A stretch of 64,000 nt of DNA from Ligula intestinalis (lineage: Eukaryota; Platyhelminthes; Cestoda; Diphyllobothriidea; Diphyllobothriidae). The notes beneath the pieces were generated by a model, which saw only the letters and a program-made list of their open reading frames with translations, was not told the origin of the DNA and searched no databases. The DNA lies in NCBI GenBank assembly GCA_036362985.1, contig JAYGXS010000002.1, positions 15,533,933 to 15,597,932 on the forward strand, written 5' to 3'. The translations under genes and the position numbers were made by a program. This document shows positions 43,011 to 54,843 of the stretch, piece by piece; positions within the stretch are counted from its first letter, which is position 1; each line of letters opens with the position of its first letter.

Positions 43011-43290
43011 GTGGTGTCTGTAGTGTGAGAGCGTGGAAGTCGTCTAAAGAAATCACGTATAAGTCAGTCTCAGGAAGGTGATTGGCCAGACCGTATTGGT
43101 GTCGGCAAACACTGTTGCGAACGATGCTACCAGTCACGAGAGACGAGGAGTTGGTTGTTGCACGTGGAGTTGGGTCACTACGAGTTTCCCGTAGTAAGCT
43201 AGCTGCGAAGCTCAGATTGATAATTCCACGGCTCCTGAGAAGTTCCCACAGGCTTTTTAGAAAAATCTTCTGTTCTAGACACTCGTTCAC

Positions 43291-45107
43291 ACGTTAAGGC
43301 TAATGTAAACCGAAATTTTCCCAGTGATTTTGAGTAACGAGATGTTTTTGGTATTTTCACACAAAACTGTCATTTTTCTTTGCCCTTTTATGTGGAGATT
43401 TCGATCACGTCTTCAAGATCTTAAGGGGCTTGCCATCATCGCTGCATTTGTGAAAGAGCGAAGTCATTTTTTCCATTACTCGAGGGTCACTGCACTTGAA
43501 GGCTTTGGCCGGAATTACACTGGTTCCTGGTGAACTGCTCCTGTTAAGAGTGGTGGAGGTCAGATCTGGCGTTTAATTACACTAGTGGAAGTATGTGGAT
43601 GGCGTTCTCAGAGATTTCAGATGGCCGATTGAGGACATTTATACGGTGCTCGATTCAGCGCTTCAAAAGTAAGGGATGGATTAAGGGCGAGGGATAAACA
43701 GCTGACGTAGTATCTTTTCTTTACCCCTTTCTCTTGCGCTTGGGACAATTAAGGTTCGACTTAATTATCAACGTCTGTTATTGCTAGTGGGCTTTCGCCA
43801 TACTGAGCATAATTGTGACTATTAGCGAAATGAGAGTTATCTCATTGTGCTGTTCACTTGTGGGAGCCTGCCGCTGTGCTGATTCACGCTGCCTTCCTTT
43901 GTCACGCTCGTATGTACTCGCACGTGACAAACTCCCCCGCTGTCAACCACTGCGGGAGGCCGCGATCTCCTAGGGGTCCTGTGCTTACCCCGTCTGCTCG
44001 CAGTTCAAGGCGCACGTGAGTGCCAGCCAATTGACACGCGCCTGTCCACTTGGCTGGCTGCCCGGTCTAATAAGAACGTTCCGTAGGCAAGGCCAGACAG
44101 CAGCCGACACAAACTCGGCGTGCAGACGGAGCTGGTAGTGGCGCAGAACTCAACCTTTGTACTGTCTATTTTCCGGCAATAAACTTCAGTCCACCAAGAA
44201 CGCCTTGCTTGACCTATAATTTGGGATAAACTACTGTTTGTCGACATCGCAACTTGCGACACACTATCTAGCCACTAGTTCAATTGTGCAGTCATACGAA
44301 ATGGCTGGTCATCATGAGCCAAATAAACTTTCTTGAATTAGTCGGAAGGTGACGATGTTGCCAACAGAAGGCTCCCCAAATCAGAAGTCAGGGAAGACCA
44401 ATAAGGTTGGACAGTGTTTACGGTGAGAAAGCGCTTACAAAGAGCTCTACGTTGGGTAGGGGTGTTGCTCACAGTCCTCTCAGGCCAGTTGTTGGGCTGT
44501 GTGTGCTTATGCGCGCGGGATTAGAGGAACGCGGAACGCCTGCGACCAATCCGAAAATGGGGGTCTGCATATTGATTGGCTTCGTGCTCTCGCACGGCTG
44601 CGACTCGACCGGGGCGTGCGGGAGAGATTGTTTTGCGCGTCCACGCAAAACTTGGCAGGCGAAAACACGCTGAGTCAGTACAGTGACGCTTATCACAGAC
44701 TGTCACATCATTGGTCAAAACCTAATTGGCTGGTAGCTTGACAGCTGAAGCATCGTAAAATCTATAAATAGTAACAGATGTCCGCATCCCCTCACCGTAA
44801 AACAGGGTGGTCCTGTCCACTTCGCATATTCTGTTACTGAGACCACCTTCAGGAGACAGTCAGTCAAGAGCGAGTTCCAGGGCGTGGTGGCGGAGGTGAA
44901 AAACCTAGGACTAGAGCAAGAACCATGCGTCACTTGCACTGTGAATTCAAACTTGGACCAGAGACGGAAGTAGGTAAGGATAGGCATTGTAAGAAGGTTG
45001 AAAAATATAACTGTACAAGGAAAGTATAGGAGATTCAGTATTTATATTTGGTGTTGAAAGTTCACTGATAACTAGGAGAACGCACTCTTCCCGCTCTAGC
45101 TGGGGGC
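43291..45107. other. unrecognised stretch with a possible solo LTR
   Basis: 43900-44290 has GC-rich sequence, an AATAAA at about 44179 and a CA-ending tail, weakly LTR-like. 44500-44830 has CG-rich sequence and TATAAATA at 44762. Nothing firm. Confidence 0.3.
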
Positions 45108-45245
45108 TAACTCTCGATCCCGGTCAGCAACCGCACAGCGACTAGTAATGTAGGCAGATGCAAGGCAAAGCGAAGTGAAATGGCCATTTCTGGCTCATTA
45201 GCCATCGTCAGCCAGTCATACCCAAACTCAGGTGGTGTACCAGAG
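45108..45245 (-). mobile_element. tRNA-derived SINE body, copy 2
   Basis: Reverse complement matches 7525-7640: ACACCACCTGAGTTTGGGTATGACTGGCTG... to CATCTGCCTACA. The tRNA-like head is missing; R-I lies immediately beyond it. Confidence 0.65.
45172..45228 (-). ncRNA. hammerhead-like core in SINE copy 2
   Basis: On the minus strand: CUGACGA (45211-45205), a 5-bp helix II UGGCU/AGCCA closed by AAUG (45204-45191), then GAAA followed by UGGCCAUU, which can form a very short helix III or pair with a second molecule. All invariant core bases on these strands are present. Helix I pairing is poor in this copy. Confidence 0.5.
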
Positions 45246-45257
45246 TGTAAGGGATAA

Positions 45258-45540
45258 TTTAATTAAGTGTAGAAGGAGTTGAACATGAGTAATGGGTAAG
45301 CGACTCCCAGACGAGCGCAAGTCCAGCCATAAGCGGGCCGCTCCGGGAGTTTCTGATCGTAAACAATCGCCGCACTAGGTACTTCGTGGACTGGCCTTTG
45401 GAAGTGATTGACCAGTGAGGCCAGACACCTCCGTGACCTTGATCGGAGTTTTGACGTCTGGCGCGCACGGGCTGGTGGACACGAAAGCCTGACATGCGGG
45501 ACATGCATTTGTTAGAATACAAGGTCGCTACAGGCTCTAA
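45258..45540 (-). repeat. interspersed repeat R-I, copy 2
   Basis: Reverse complement matches 22875-23190 (TGCATGTCCCGCATGTC, GCGCGCC/GCGCGCCAG, CCGGAGCGGCCC). Confidence 0.6.
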
Positions 45541-47019
45541 CTGAGCAGCGTCACGGTTGCGCGTGCACTTCAGGCCAGCCACGTTAGCCAGCCTTTTCTG
45601 GCGCACAGGTTACCTTGTCATCAGACCCTAGCCATTTGATGCAACCTATCACGCGCCCCACAGCCAGAAAATCACTCACACACATGAACGGACCGCTGCT
45701 CACACGCTCCCAGATGGTCGCATTCTTCACAAACCAGCAAACAGTCAATCCACGGCAACTTGTCTTGTGTACCTAATAAATCGCTTTCCACATCTGATTA
45801 CCTTCTTCCAACAGACGGACCATTCTTTGTGTTTTTAGTTATAGTAGAGTGTCCACTCTTGACCACAACAGAGACTCGTACTAATCGTTCTCAGTGTATA
45901 GCTGTAGACCTAGTACGAGGTAAACAGGGCCAACGCAATTCTCAGCTCACAAAACAATACTACTGATGTACTTGCATGGGCACAAAACACTACTGCTACT
46001 GTTGCTCTTACCACCAACAATGCGAAATCAATTTCAGTATGTCACTTCACACATAGGGCTGGTCGGTCACTTACGAATTCGTCATACAGCGTAAAACTCA
46101 GTACCCGTAATCCTGACACGCACCAAACGCCTACGGCTAGTCAGCTTCAGATGCCCCAGGAAATTTCTACACCATAGTGATCCAATTGGCAATAGTGTAT
46201 CGATGACAGAGAAAACCAAAACAATGCTACCACGTCAAGCCTATCACATACACCTGAAAACTCTGCTAACACTTGCACAACCACAACCAGCGTCATCGAC
46301 ACTTATAACATTGCCATATCGGCCGTCCCGGACCATGCTTTCCGTCATCGTAACTTTACTCACGCATCGGTCTAGTTAGGCACTTGCGAACCTACTGAGA
46401 CTGGCGTACAAGTGTCAGGAGCCCCAGCATAACTCATCGTACCCACTTCAACTGGACTGGGTTGCTCAGGTGTATTTTACCACCACCTTTGCCTATTCGG
46501 CGATAAAGGTTTCCATGCGGTAACACATCGCAGATCTTGATCCACCATCCCACACACCAACCCGCCCCACCGCGACCGGGGCATGCACAGAACACACACG
46601 GCGTATTTCAGGTCGAAACATGTTTTGTGCCGACAGCTGATGCCAGATCAGGCTATGTGTGACACAGATAGGCAGGCGCCTGTCTATACTTTTTTCAGCA
46701 ACTGCGCCAAATCCTAGGCCCCGTGATGATGGGCAAGTTCAAACAGTCCACTAATGTGCAATTTGAAGACCATGTCCCTGCTACACTCGGCGCGCACAAG
46801 TAATTTTCTGCGTTTATGAGTTATCACAGTGTGCCAAAAGCCGTGGCTTGCGAGGCTTCCGACTGCCTAGCTAATTCTTCCTCTGAGGACGGAAAGTCGG
46901 GCTGCAATGGCTGTGTGGTCTCTATAGCACTCCCATGCAGCTGGGAACCAAGCCGCTCCCCTGCTTCTCTTCGAAAATCTGGTTTATAGTACGTGGAGTA
47001 GATCGATCGCAAGAGCTTA
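45541..47019. other. unrecognised stretch
   Basis: GC-moderate. No intact frame, repeat or RNA recognised. Confidence 0.35.
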
Positions 47020-47395
47020 TGTTAATAGGTTAAACCCTAGCAGCTGCTATCTTCAGGCCCAGTTTCTTATAGGAAGAAAAGAAGTGGGAGGCCAGAGTTG
47101 AAGGAATAGCTGGTTCTGTACAAAAGGGATGGAGAATAGCTACGAGGAAGAGTTGACTGCCGCGACGGGAGCTTAGTCCGAAGTGGTGAGTGCATAGGCA
47201 TTCACCGCCGTGAGGTCCTTTGTGAGTCGGCCCTGAAGGCGATTGGCCGGACAGACGGGCGCAGCATACGAGTGCGCGCTGGTAAGTGACCGTCACGAGA
47301 GGCAAGCGTTCGCGGCACCTGTGATTGGCTGTCCCAGAGGCAAGTCGAGCGTTGTGGTCATGTGACCTCATGCCTGGCGTGTTGCCAGAGGTTGA
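47020..47395 (-). mobile_element. solo-LTR-like repeat R-A
   Basis: Minus strand reads a start near GTGAGTCAACC, a GGCCAATCGCC block, TATTCTCCATCCCTTTTGTACAG, AAACTGGGCCTGAAGATAGC and an end GGGTTTAACCTATTAAC. Same order as the 50360-50705 copy. Confidence 0.55.
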
Positions 47396-47489
47396 CTCAC
47401 TACAGGTATGTCTATTTTTGTGTGAAACGTGTAGACAGACTTTTAGCGATCTCTTATTCTAAGACATGCTTTGCTTACATGCCTGTGGG

Positions 47490-47870
47490 GCATGACCCGA
47501 GCGTCTAGCCTTCGCGCCTACCAGTCCATGCGCGCTAGACAGTCAAACCTCCGATTAAGGTCACGGACTTGTCTGGCCAACTGGCCAACTACTTCCCGAG
47601 GCCAAGTCACTAAGGGACCTTAAAAGTGGTAACTGCTTAGTATCAGGCACTCCCGGAACAAACGACCTACTGCCTGTTGCAGACCGCCAGACCCGGCGAC
47701 TATAACGACCGGAATGCCACTCTGGACTCCGGCCCACTCATGGCTGGAGTCCACTCGTCTGGGAGTCAATTAATCATTCCTTATAATCTACTCATTCAAC
47801 ACTACATTAAATTACCAATAACACTTTGGCCTTTCACGTCTTATCATATCTGCAGCGGGTCGTGCCTGCC
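47490..47870 (+). repeat. interspersed repeat R-I, copy 3
   Basis: Direct match to 22930-23270. Confidence 0.6.
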
Positions 47871-48099
47871 TGACTAGCTCGCGTCGAAGTGCACTTTCCC
47901 AAACGCTCACCAATGTGCTTTCTCGACGTCTCGATCAGCCAATCATAGTTCTCGCATCTATGAGGCGACGAATGAGGAGCTTGCACGCGTGCCCGACGCA
48001 AGTTGCCTCTCTGCCCAAAATCTCCAGGCCGACCTACCCAATGAAAGATCTTCCTCTATCTGTCCTCTGGCCCGACTACTCTAAGACCTGACTTGGGCC

Positions 48100-48260
48100 C
48101 GGTCAACCTACCGATCGGACGTATCTCTCCCAAGTCAATATATTCTCCTCTTCCGTTGTGTACACAATTAACTCGTCAATCTACTCTGGCCTTTAAAGAC
48201 TTCTCTCCTCAGCACTAAGTAACCATGGTCTGAAGATGGCAGTTGCACGGTTAGACTCAC
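48100..48260 (+). repeat. solo-LTR-like repeat R-A, degraded fragment
   Basis: ATTCTCCTCTTCCGTTGTGTACA, CTCTGGCCTTTAAAGACTT, CTGAAGATGGCAGTTG and TTAACCCCCTGCGATA follow the R-A order. Confidence 0.45.
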
Positions 48261-48280
48261 TTAACCCCCTGCGATATATA

Positions 48281-48362
48281 TACCAGCTTATAAATGTTGG
48301 GATAGGTCTATCGTCTATTACCTGGTTGGACCACATGATATCCCACATTTATAAGCTGGTAG
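48281..48362. repeat. near-perfect hairpin (23-bp inverted repeat)
   Basis: TACCAGCTTATAAATGTTGGGATA (48282-48305) against TATCCCACATTTATAAGCTGGTA (48339-48361), loop about 33 bp, one or two mismatches. The right flank continues into an R-I-like end in reverse (GATAAGGCGTGAAAAGCC), so it joins two inverted R-I ends. Confidence 0.7.
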
Positions 48363-48439
48363 ACATGATAAGGCGTGAAAAGCCAAAGTGTTATTGATAA
48401 TTTAATGTAGTGGTTGGCCAGCCAAAACACATGATTCCC

Positions 48440-48605
48440 CCCCCCTTCGATCTTCCGGGTTAGTTCTTGACACCGGGCTTAGGCGGGTGAGGGAGGGAGG
48501 GAGGGAGGGAGGGAGGGAGGAGAGATTGCGGTAGGTGCTTCACAAGTCTGTTATCACCGTGCATTCATTCACGCACGAGTAAGCGTCCGTGCGAACACCA
48601 TGCTG
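48440..48605 (+). repeat. interspersed repeat R-D, copy 3, with (GGGA)n
   Basis: ACACCGGGCTTAGGCGGGTGAG, a GGGA tetranucleotide run (48490-48521), GGTAGGTGCTTCACAAGTCT and CACGCACGAGTAAG, as in the other copies. Confidence 0.65.
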
Positions 48606-49104
48606 CAAAACAAACACGGTGGGAACCGTAGTTAAAGACGGTCGATTTATCGTCATGTCTTCGATTACCATTTCTAATACGTTGTGTTGACGAAGTTCAT
48701 GTTTCAGACAATCTTACGGAGTAATCAACGAGTAGGTGAATAAGGGTGCGTCGAGTCCAATTGCTGAGCATTACCTCCGCTCAACTTGACTGATTTCACG
48801 AATGCTTTTGAATCTGTTTTCAACTAATCTGTTGAGCGGACCATTTTGGGGAGAGGCTGTGTTTCATTAAAACTGGAACTAACAGAGTTTCACTTTACTG
48901 AGTAATATTGAGTCTTTCAACAATTTAAGTTAGTATTTATTTTTCTCCGGTGGCAGCCCTGTTTGATAAAAAAATTCACTGATAGGTTTCCCAGATACAT
49001 GCAAATGGAGACGCGATATATCGAGCAACAAAACCATTGTGGTGACTCACTCCGCGCATACGACCTTGCGCGAAGGCTCCCCGCCACCAACGAGTATATA
49101 TGCA

Positions 49105-49395
49105 CTGGCCGCCTACGCACGTCCGTCTAGCCAATCCGTCTGACTAATCACCTGTCAAGGCTGGCACACACAAGGACTGCTCCAGGCACTATGGCGATTT
49201 CCGCGGTCACTTCACTTCAGACTTTGCACATTATCCAGCGGTTTCTCACTCATTTGACAATTAATTTCTTCCTGCCTATTCTCCACATTCTTTTGTACAG
49301 AATAAACGGTACCGATTAATCTGGCCTCCCAGGATTCCTCTTCTTCTAAGGAACCGGGCCCGAAGATCACAGTTGCTACTTACTTAATCCCTTGC
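49105..49395 (+). mobile_element. solo-LTR-like repeat R-A
   Basis: GCACGTCCGTCTAGCCAATCC, CTATTCTCCACATTCTTTTG, CAGAATAAACGG (poly(A)-signal position), GGAACCGGGCCCGAAGATCA. The 48606-49104 stretch before it is unrecognised. Confidence 0.55.
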
Positions 49396-50359
49396 GTATC
49401 ATATTTCTGTCTCGTCACAAGTACGCGTCGAATGGGTCATACTGGACCGTAACAATCGATTTAAAATGGTTTGCCAATTTTCAGACAAAACTCAAACATT
49501 TGCAAGTTCGCATCCACGCTTACTGCCCTGTTTTGCAGCCCTATCGAACCATCATTTTGCACACCAAGCAATTTGCCTTTGGATCAAAACTTGACGTTGC
49601 AATCTCCTCGCAGCCACTGGATCTGTACTTTAATCTCCTGTAGGGATTATTTTTAATAAGGACTGAATAAGCTGTCTCTTGCAACTATCGCGATCGGTAG
49701 AGCCTAGCGTCTTACAAAGCAGAAAGGAAAACTTCACAAAATGCAGCTCTACAGATAGCCGATCGAGTTCCCTTTCCTAAACCACCAAGTGTCAGTTTGC
49801 CTTACACATAAGATACTAGAAACAGTTGATTCACCATAAGTCGCTTTTTATTCAAACATTTCAAATGCTTCTTCGTTGTTCGATTTGTTGACTTTTTTAT
49901 GATATAATGTACCAAAAATGGGATCTTTTAACCGTAGAGTAGAACAGTGTCTATGTTAAAGTTACCCCTCCATTTGCAGTCCAGAAAGTTCGATTCTTTA
50001 TTTCCGCCTGCGTAGAATTGCGAAGCATTGAATTTTAAGGTATAAATAAGTGACTTCTTTGCATCTCTCGTTACGGCTTTTCTCCATATTGCTTTCATGT
50101 CAACTGAATTTTGATGACCGGAAAACATACTCAAAAAAACCTAACAGCATAAAACATTTTCAAATATTTAAATAGCAGTACGACTTATGGGTGACGCTCT
50201 ACGCGCCCAGCGGTGCAGAAGAGATGTTATCTGCGTAGGGCCTGACAAAGTAGTTATCCAGGGGTTTTAGTTCTGAGAAAAGGACCACCTTATTTGACCC
50301 ACAAAGTCCGAGGGAGTCCCAAACATTTCGGCTGCCTAACTATTTATCACAGCGATTAA
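49396..50359. other. unrecognised stretch
   Basis: The plus frame 49392-49643 is open but without a recognised family or splice context. Confidence 0.35.
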
Positions 50360-50705
50360 GCACTTAAAAACCCTAACAACCGCGATTTTCAGCCCCGTTT
50401 CCTTAGGAAAAGAGAAAACATAGGTGGCTAGAGTCATAGGACCAGTTTATTCCATACAGAAGAAATGAAGAATAGGTAAGAGGAAATTGACTGTCAGACG
50501 AGCAAACAACCGCCGGCCGCAGCGCCGCGTCTGAAGTCAGGTGACTGCGGGAATTGCCACGGCGGCCTTTTCGTGAGTTGGCCTTGATAGGTGATTGGTC
50601 AGACGGATTGGATAGATGGACGGGCATAGGTGGGTAGTGCATGTGCACCTGTTGGCAGCGGTGAGCCTTTGCACAGGTTTGCCTGCATGGAGTGAGTCAC
50701 AAAAT
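50360..50705 (-). mobile_element. solo-LTR-like repeat R-A, best preserved
   Basis: Minus strand starts TGTGACTCACTCCATGC, contains GTATGGAATAAACTGG (AATAAA), then CTAAGGAAACGGGGCTG, AAATCGCGGTTGTTAGGG and an end near TTAATCGCTGTG. About 345 bp, TG start, poly(A) signal about 100 bp before the end. Confidence 0.55.
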
Positions 50706-51079
50706 GCTAACATACTTCTTAATTGCGGATGCATTTGAAAACTTGCTGCTACTTAAAACAGGATTTTACAGACTGGTATTAGTGGTGTTATCTGGGATGC
50801 GGCGGCGTAAATGTTTAGCGGCTTCTTGTTCACCCGCGTACGCTTATCACATGTCAATAAGATAAATTGTTCTGTAAGAGGATGGAACATAATGTTTTCA
50901 CCAATTCTATTGCGAAACTTCGAGTGGACACTAACCGTGTGGGGAACCAAAACTCTATTTTGGGCGATGAATGTGTATCTGTGGTGGGCGTTAGCGCCAC
51001 TGTGGGAACCTGTGATCGCTGACTCATCATGCCAAGGCTGCAGTCACGCTGACCGCCCGCATCCTGTCTGACGCGACCT
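50706..51079. other. unrecognised stretch
   Basis: No feature recognised. Confidence 0.35.
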
Positions 51080-51370
51080 ACTAACACGCCCAGTCTCGTC
51101 TGCGCCCACGTCGTTGCGTAACCTCGCGCGCTCCTACCAATGACCTTCAAGCAACGTTGGCCGCTCTAACGTCTGCCCCCAGCCACCCCTTGGATCCAGC
51201 CCGCCTCGCGGCAAGGCGTGCGCTCCGGCAGTCAAGACTTGGTCCTAACTATTCTCCTTTCCGGCTGTACAGCATAACTCTTCCTATCACTCTGGCTTTC
51301 CCAAGACTTCTCTCATCTCCTAAGGAACCGGGCCTGGAAGATCGCAGCCGTTGGGCTAAACCTTTTTAGC
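51080..51370 (+). mobile_element. solo-LTR-like repeat R-A
   Basis: CTAACTATTCTCCTTTCC, CTCTGGCTTTCCCAAGACTT, CTAAGGAACCGGGCCTGG, AAGATCGCAGCCG; near-identical over this part to 36740-36790. Confidence 0.55.
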
Positions 51371-52320
51371 CTTCATCCCACGTGATATATCCTCTGCCCT
51401 TTTTAGAAGCCACTGCAATGTCGAGGAGAAAACCGAAACTAGACAAGCAATTGGCCAATGTGATCTGCCTCGCTCTGTCGCATACGAGAAGATAACAGAA
51501 ATAACCCCATTCTCTCTACCTCGCCCTCCACACCCACCCACCCATTCACCTACACACCTTTCATGCATGACTAATTTCGCGTTCTGTGCATGCGTAATCG
51601 CGGTTGACAAGGTTTCGTTGTAGCCAGAACTCACACGATTATACAACTTGCCTCCTATCTGCATGTCATATCAACAATCTCTGGTTTAAAAAAAGATAAG
51701 GCGATCGCTTGGGTTTGCTGACCGCATCTTTCAGATTCTCGCCCAAATTCAGCATTAATTCAGCGCACATAAGAGCGGTGGATCCACAAAGGGTGCAGTA
51801 TCTATATGACAATTTTGCCATGTGACCTTACGCTTACTCCGATTACTGATCAATTTTAAGCGTTAGTAATAGTACCAGCACTAATATCACTCAGCTGCAC
51901 TGCTAGTAAGCAGCAGTATAAATAGTAGCAGCAGCAATAGCAATATCAAACTCGGACTCCTTGAGTCTTTCTGGACACCTGCCGAAGGTAAGTGAGGGTA
52001 GGTAATGCAGTAGTACCAGCGCAAAAAGGTTACCTGTCAATTAAGACTGAGTTAGGCAGTGCTTTTTGGCTTGAATTGGAAAAAAGTGGCCTACGCATGA
52101 TTCCTGCTCAATCATCTCGATTCTGTCTTGTTACCGGTTCAAGCGGGGAGAGGGGTTAGATTGTAGTAGATGGTTGCTCGTCTATTTGCACTCTACGTGA
52201 CTGCCGTCACCCTCCCTGCTCTTGGGCATTTGGTGGACATTATCGAAATCGATGGACGAACTATCACTCCACATAGCAGGTCTTGCGTTCACCGCTGGGT
52301 TTTGTACTTGCTCGTATTTC
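51371..52320. other. unrecognised stretch with TAG/CAG-rich patch
   Basis: 51858-51950 is rich in TAGTA/CAGCAG steps. No gene recognised. Confidence 0.4.
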
Positions 52321-52470
52321 AGTGCGTCTGGCGGTAGCATCGGCCTAGAGCTTTGTCTAGACCGATTGAAATCAAGCCACTGTGGATTGAGGCCAGAATG
52401 GGGGAGGCATTGTACGTACGTTTGGGTGCGCCTCAATTGCGCGTCAGTTTCGTCTGGCAGCAGTGGCCGT
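52320..52470 (+). repeat. dispersed repeat R-H, copy 2
   Basis: Matches 22470-22610 (GCCACTGTGGATTGAGGCCAG, AATGGGGGAGGCAT). Confidence 0.55.
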
Positions 52471-52599
52471 AAGGTCCGCTACATTCATTCCTTGCGAGAA
52501 GTTCCGCCTCCTAAAACTTAAATGTGCAGCCAGGTTTCATTGAGGAAGCAGCGATCTGAGAGCTAGCGTCTTTCCTCTCCCCCCCCCCTTTCTGCGATT

Positions 52600-52690
52600 G
52601 CTTTCTACTCATGTCTCTGATGAAAACTCCGTGACTGATATCGAAACGTCAGGCGAATAAAAGTGTTGTCCCAGCGATCAAATCCTCCTC
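52600..52690 (+). mobile_element. foldback element P, single right arm
   Basis: CTCTGATGAAAACTCC, ATCGAAACGTCAGGCGAATA, AAAGTGTTGTCCCAGCGATC; the hammerhead-like CTGATGA and GAAAC are intact but helix II is not. No left arm found. Confidence 0.5.
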
Positions 52691-53520
52691 ATTGTTACCG
52701 TATGTCCGGTCATCCGCATACGGAGTAGTCTCCCGTTGGTTGCCCACGTCATCCTCACGTGACTAATAGCTCTGCCGAGACAAAGTTCCAGAAAATACCA
52801 GGGTGGTATGCCACATATGCCCTGGTCCACAGTGCACGTCTCAGATTTCTGTACGATCACATGTGTTGGTACTATAAAGGCCAAATAGAGAAGAAGCGAA
52901 GGTAGCCTTACTACCACCCATCTACTCATTTCCAAAGACCCCCATGGACACCGTCCGTCGGTATCCTTCCAGACAACGACTCTTAACGTGTCAGTCACAT
53001 ACTCGTTTACCTCCAGTCAGCTGTCTGAATCTATAAGTCAAATGTTGATGAGTATTGGTACAATGGTGAGAATGCTAAACTACACACATAGACATGACAG
53101 ACCCGCCTGTTTCGTACTGCTTGTATCATTTAAATTCAAAGGTTACGGTTTTTCTCCGAGTTGTACATGTACTTACATGCGATGTTTCGCCTGCACTAGC
53201 AGAGGCGGTGAAGTAGATCGCATTCTTGCTACAGGGGACAGGCCTAAGATTACGTGGGTGGAGCGTATCTACATATTTTGAGATTGTCTTGCCGATGCAA
53301 ACGACGATGAGGGATGGTTCGACGCAAGAGCTGTTACCTTTCGCGAGTTACTGCTGAATCAAATGGTTCAGCTTGAAGAAATGCTTGAGCCCTCGTGAAA
53401 GTGCCTCTATTGTCCACACCGTCTGCTTACTGCAACAAATAATGAAGTTGTTTATACGCCTCGTATTTGGCTCACACAGCTTTATCATTTTAATATTTGT
53501 AGATCGTCAGTTTATCACCT
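52691..53520. other. unrecognised stretch with a short orphan frame
   Basis: The plus frame 53284-53397 reads DCLADANDDEGWFDARAVTF, RELLLNQMVQLEEMLEPS and stops. It may be an exon or retroelement tail; the upstream acceptor is weak. Confidence 0.25.
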
Positions 53521-54025
53521 AATCCGTATTATAGGCAATTGTGTTTTTAGGGGTTTTATGGGTGGGAAATTAGGATGGACAGTGGAATATACTTTAGTAA
53601 CTACTATATGTATTTTATTGTATTTAGAAATGTTGTTGATCCATAGCTGTAGATTTTCCTAATTGTTATAACTGTTTAACGTATTGCGGAAATATCCTAT
53701 TATTAAAATGTCGTTTCTTAAAATTCATGCAAAAATAGAAATTGTGGTTAGGAGGTCGCCTACTCCATTTTACCTGAGGTCCAAATTATCGTTCTAGAGT
53801 GAGATTATTATAGCCGCCCACACCCTAAATTTAAATGCGGAACGAATAGCCCTCAGCGGCCGCAGGAAAAAAATTCAACTACGTTTTTCCACTTTCTACT
53901 TACTTCGACTAATTTCCTTCACTGCTTATCCTATTTCCCCGTCCCAAAGTCCCTATAACTACTGTTTCCGTAGGAAAAAAATGCTGGAACTACGGGTATA
54001 TGAGGTGCACTACTTAAACTTCTGT
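53520..54025. mobile_element. MITE-like element M1, copy 3
   Basis: Aligns through its whole middle with 14860-15300; the right end has ATGAGGTGCACTACTTAAACTT. The left outer end is eroded. Confidence 0.6.
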
Positions 54026-54289
54026 TGCCGCATTTTGGAACTGACTGATAGTAACCTAGTCACTGGGGATGGGGAATGCGTAAATTTACTACGGTAACAG
54101 GTGATCTTGGTGTGGTATACTTCAATGAAACTGGCAGTTGCACAGATGCGAGTCCACTGCATTGGTGCGCGCAATCACCAACCGGGTATCTGACGAGGTA
54201 CTCTTACCAGAATGCCACTTTCTCCATCACGTCCTGTGGACTCTTTTAAGGTCCAACTGCAACTTCCAAAATCTAAACCTTTCAGAAGA

Positions 54290-54842
54290 TGAAGACTTGA
54301 TCCTTGGCACAACACTTTTGTTCGCCTGACGTTTCGAAGTCCCCCGCGGGTCGTTCATCAGCGACAGTAGCAGAAACGGGTGATTCATGCACAGGAGATA
54401 GCAGTATTTATAAGTTACATTGCTACTGCGTACTTATGCCAATTAACGGCTCCCCCTATCGAGGATAATTGCCCGCGTGTGAGCCTATGGCTTGATAGCC
54501 GGCGTGCGGGCAGTGACCTGCTGAAATTTTATCACGCGTGGCGAAATTGGACGTGATGGACATGATGATCTGGCTCCCTGGCGCTTGCGTTAGACGACGC
54601 GCTAGTTTGTGCGCTCCCTAACAAGGCAACTTGTTTTGCATAAGCGGGCAATTATCTTCGATACGGGGAAGTCGTTAATTGTCATAAGTGTGCGGTAGCA
54701 CAGTGACTGTATCCTATAAACGTCGCAACTCCCTGTGAATGAATTACACGCGTCTGCTTACGTCGCTGATGGAGGGTCCGCGACGGACTTTGAAGCGTCA
54801 GGCGAATAAAATTAATGTACCAGCGCTCACATATACTTCTTC
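54290..54842. mobile_element. foldback element P, full copy
   Basis: The left arm (54290-54370: GAAGATGAAGACTTGATCC, CGCCTGACGTTTCGAAGTC) is the inverse of the right arm (54765-54840: GACTTTGAAGCGTCAGGCG, CCAGCGCTCAC, ending TTCTTCTTGG). About 390 bp of non-coding middle. Right arm: CTGATGG, a 7-bp helix AGGGTCC/GGACTTT, then GAAG, hammerhead-like. It directly abuts the Gypsy LTR. Confidence 0.65.
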
Positions 54843-54843
54843 T

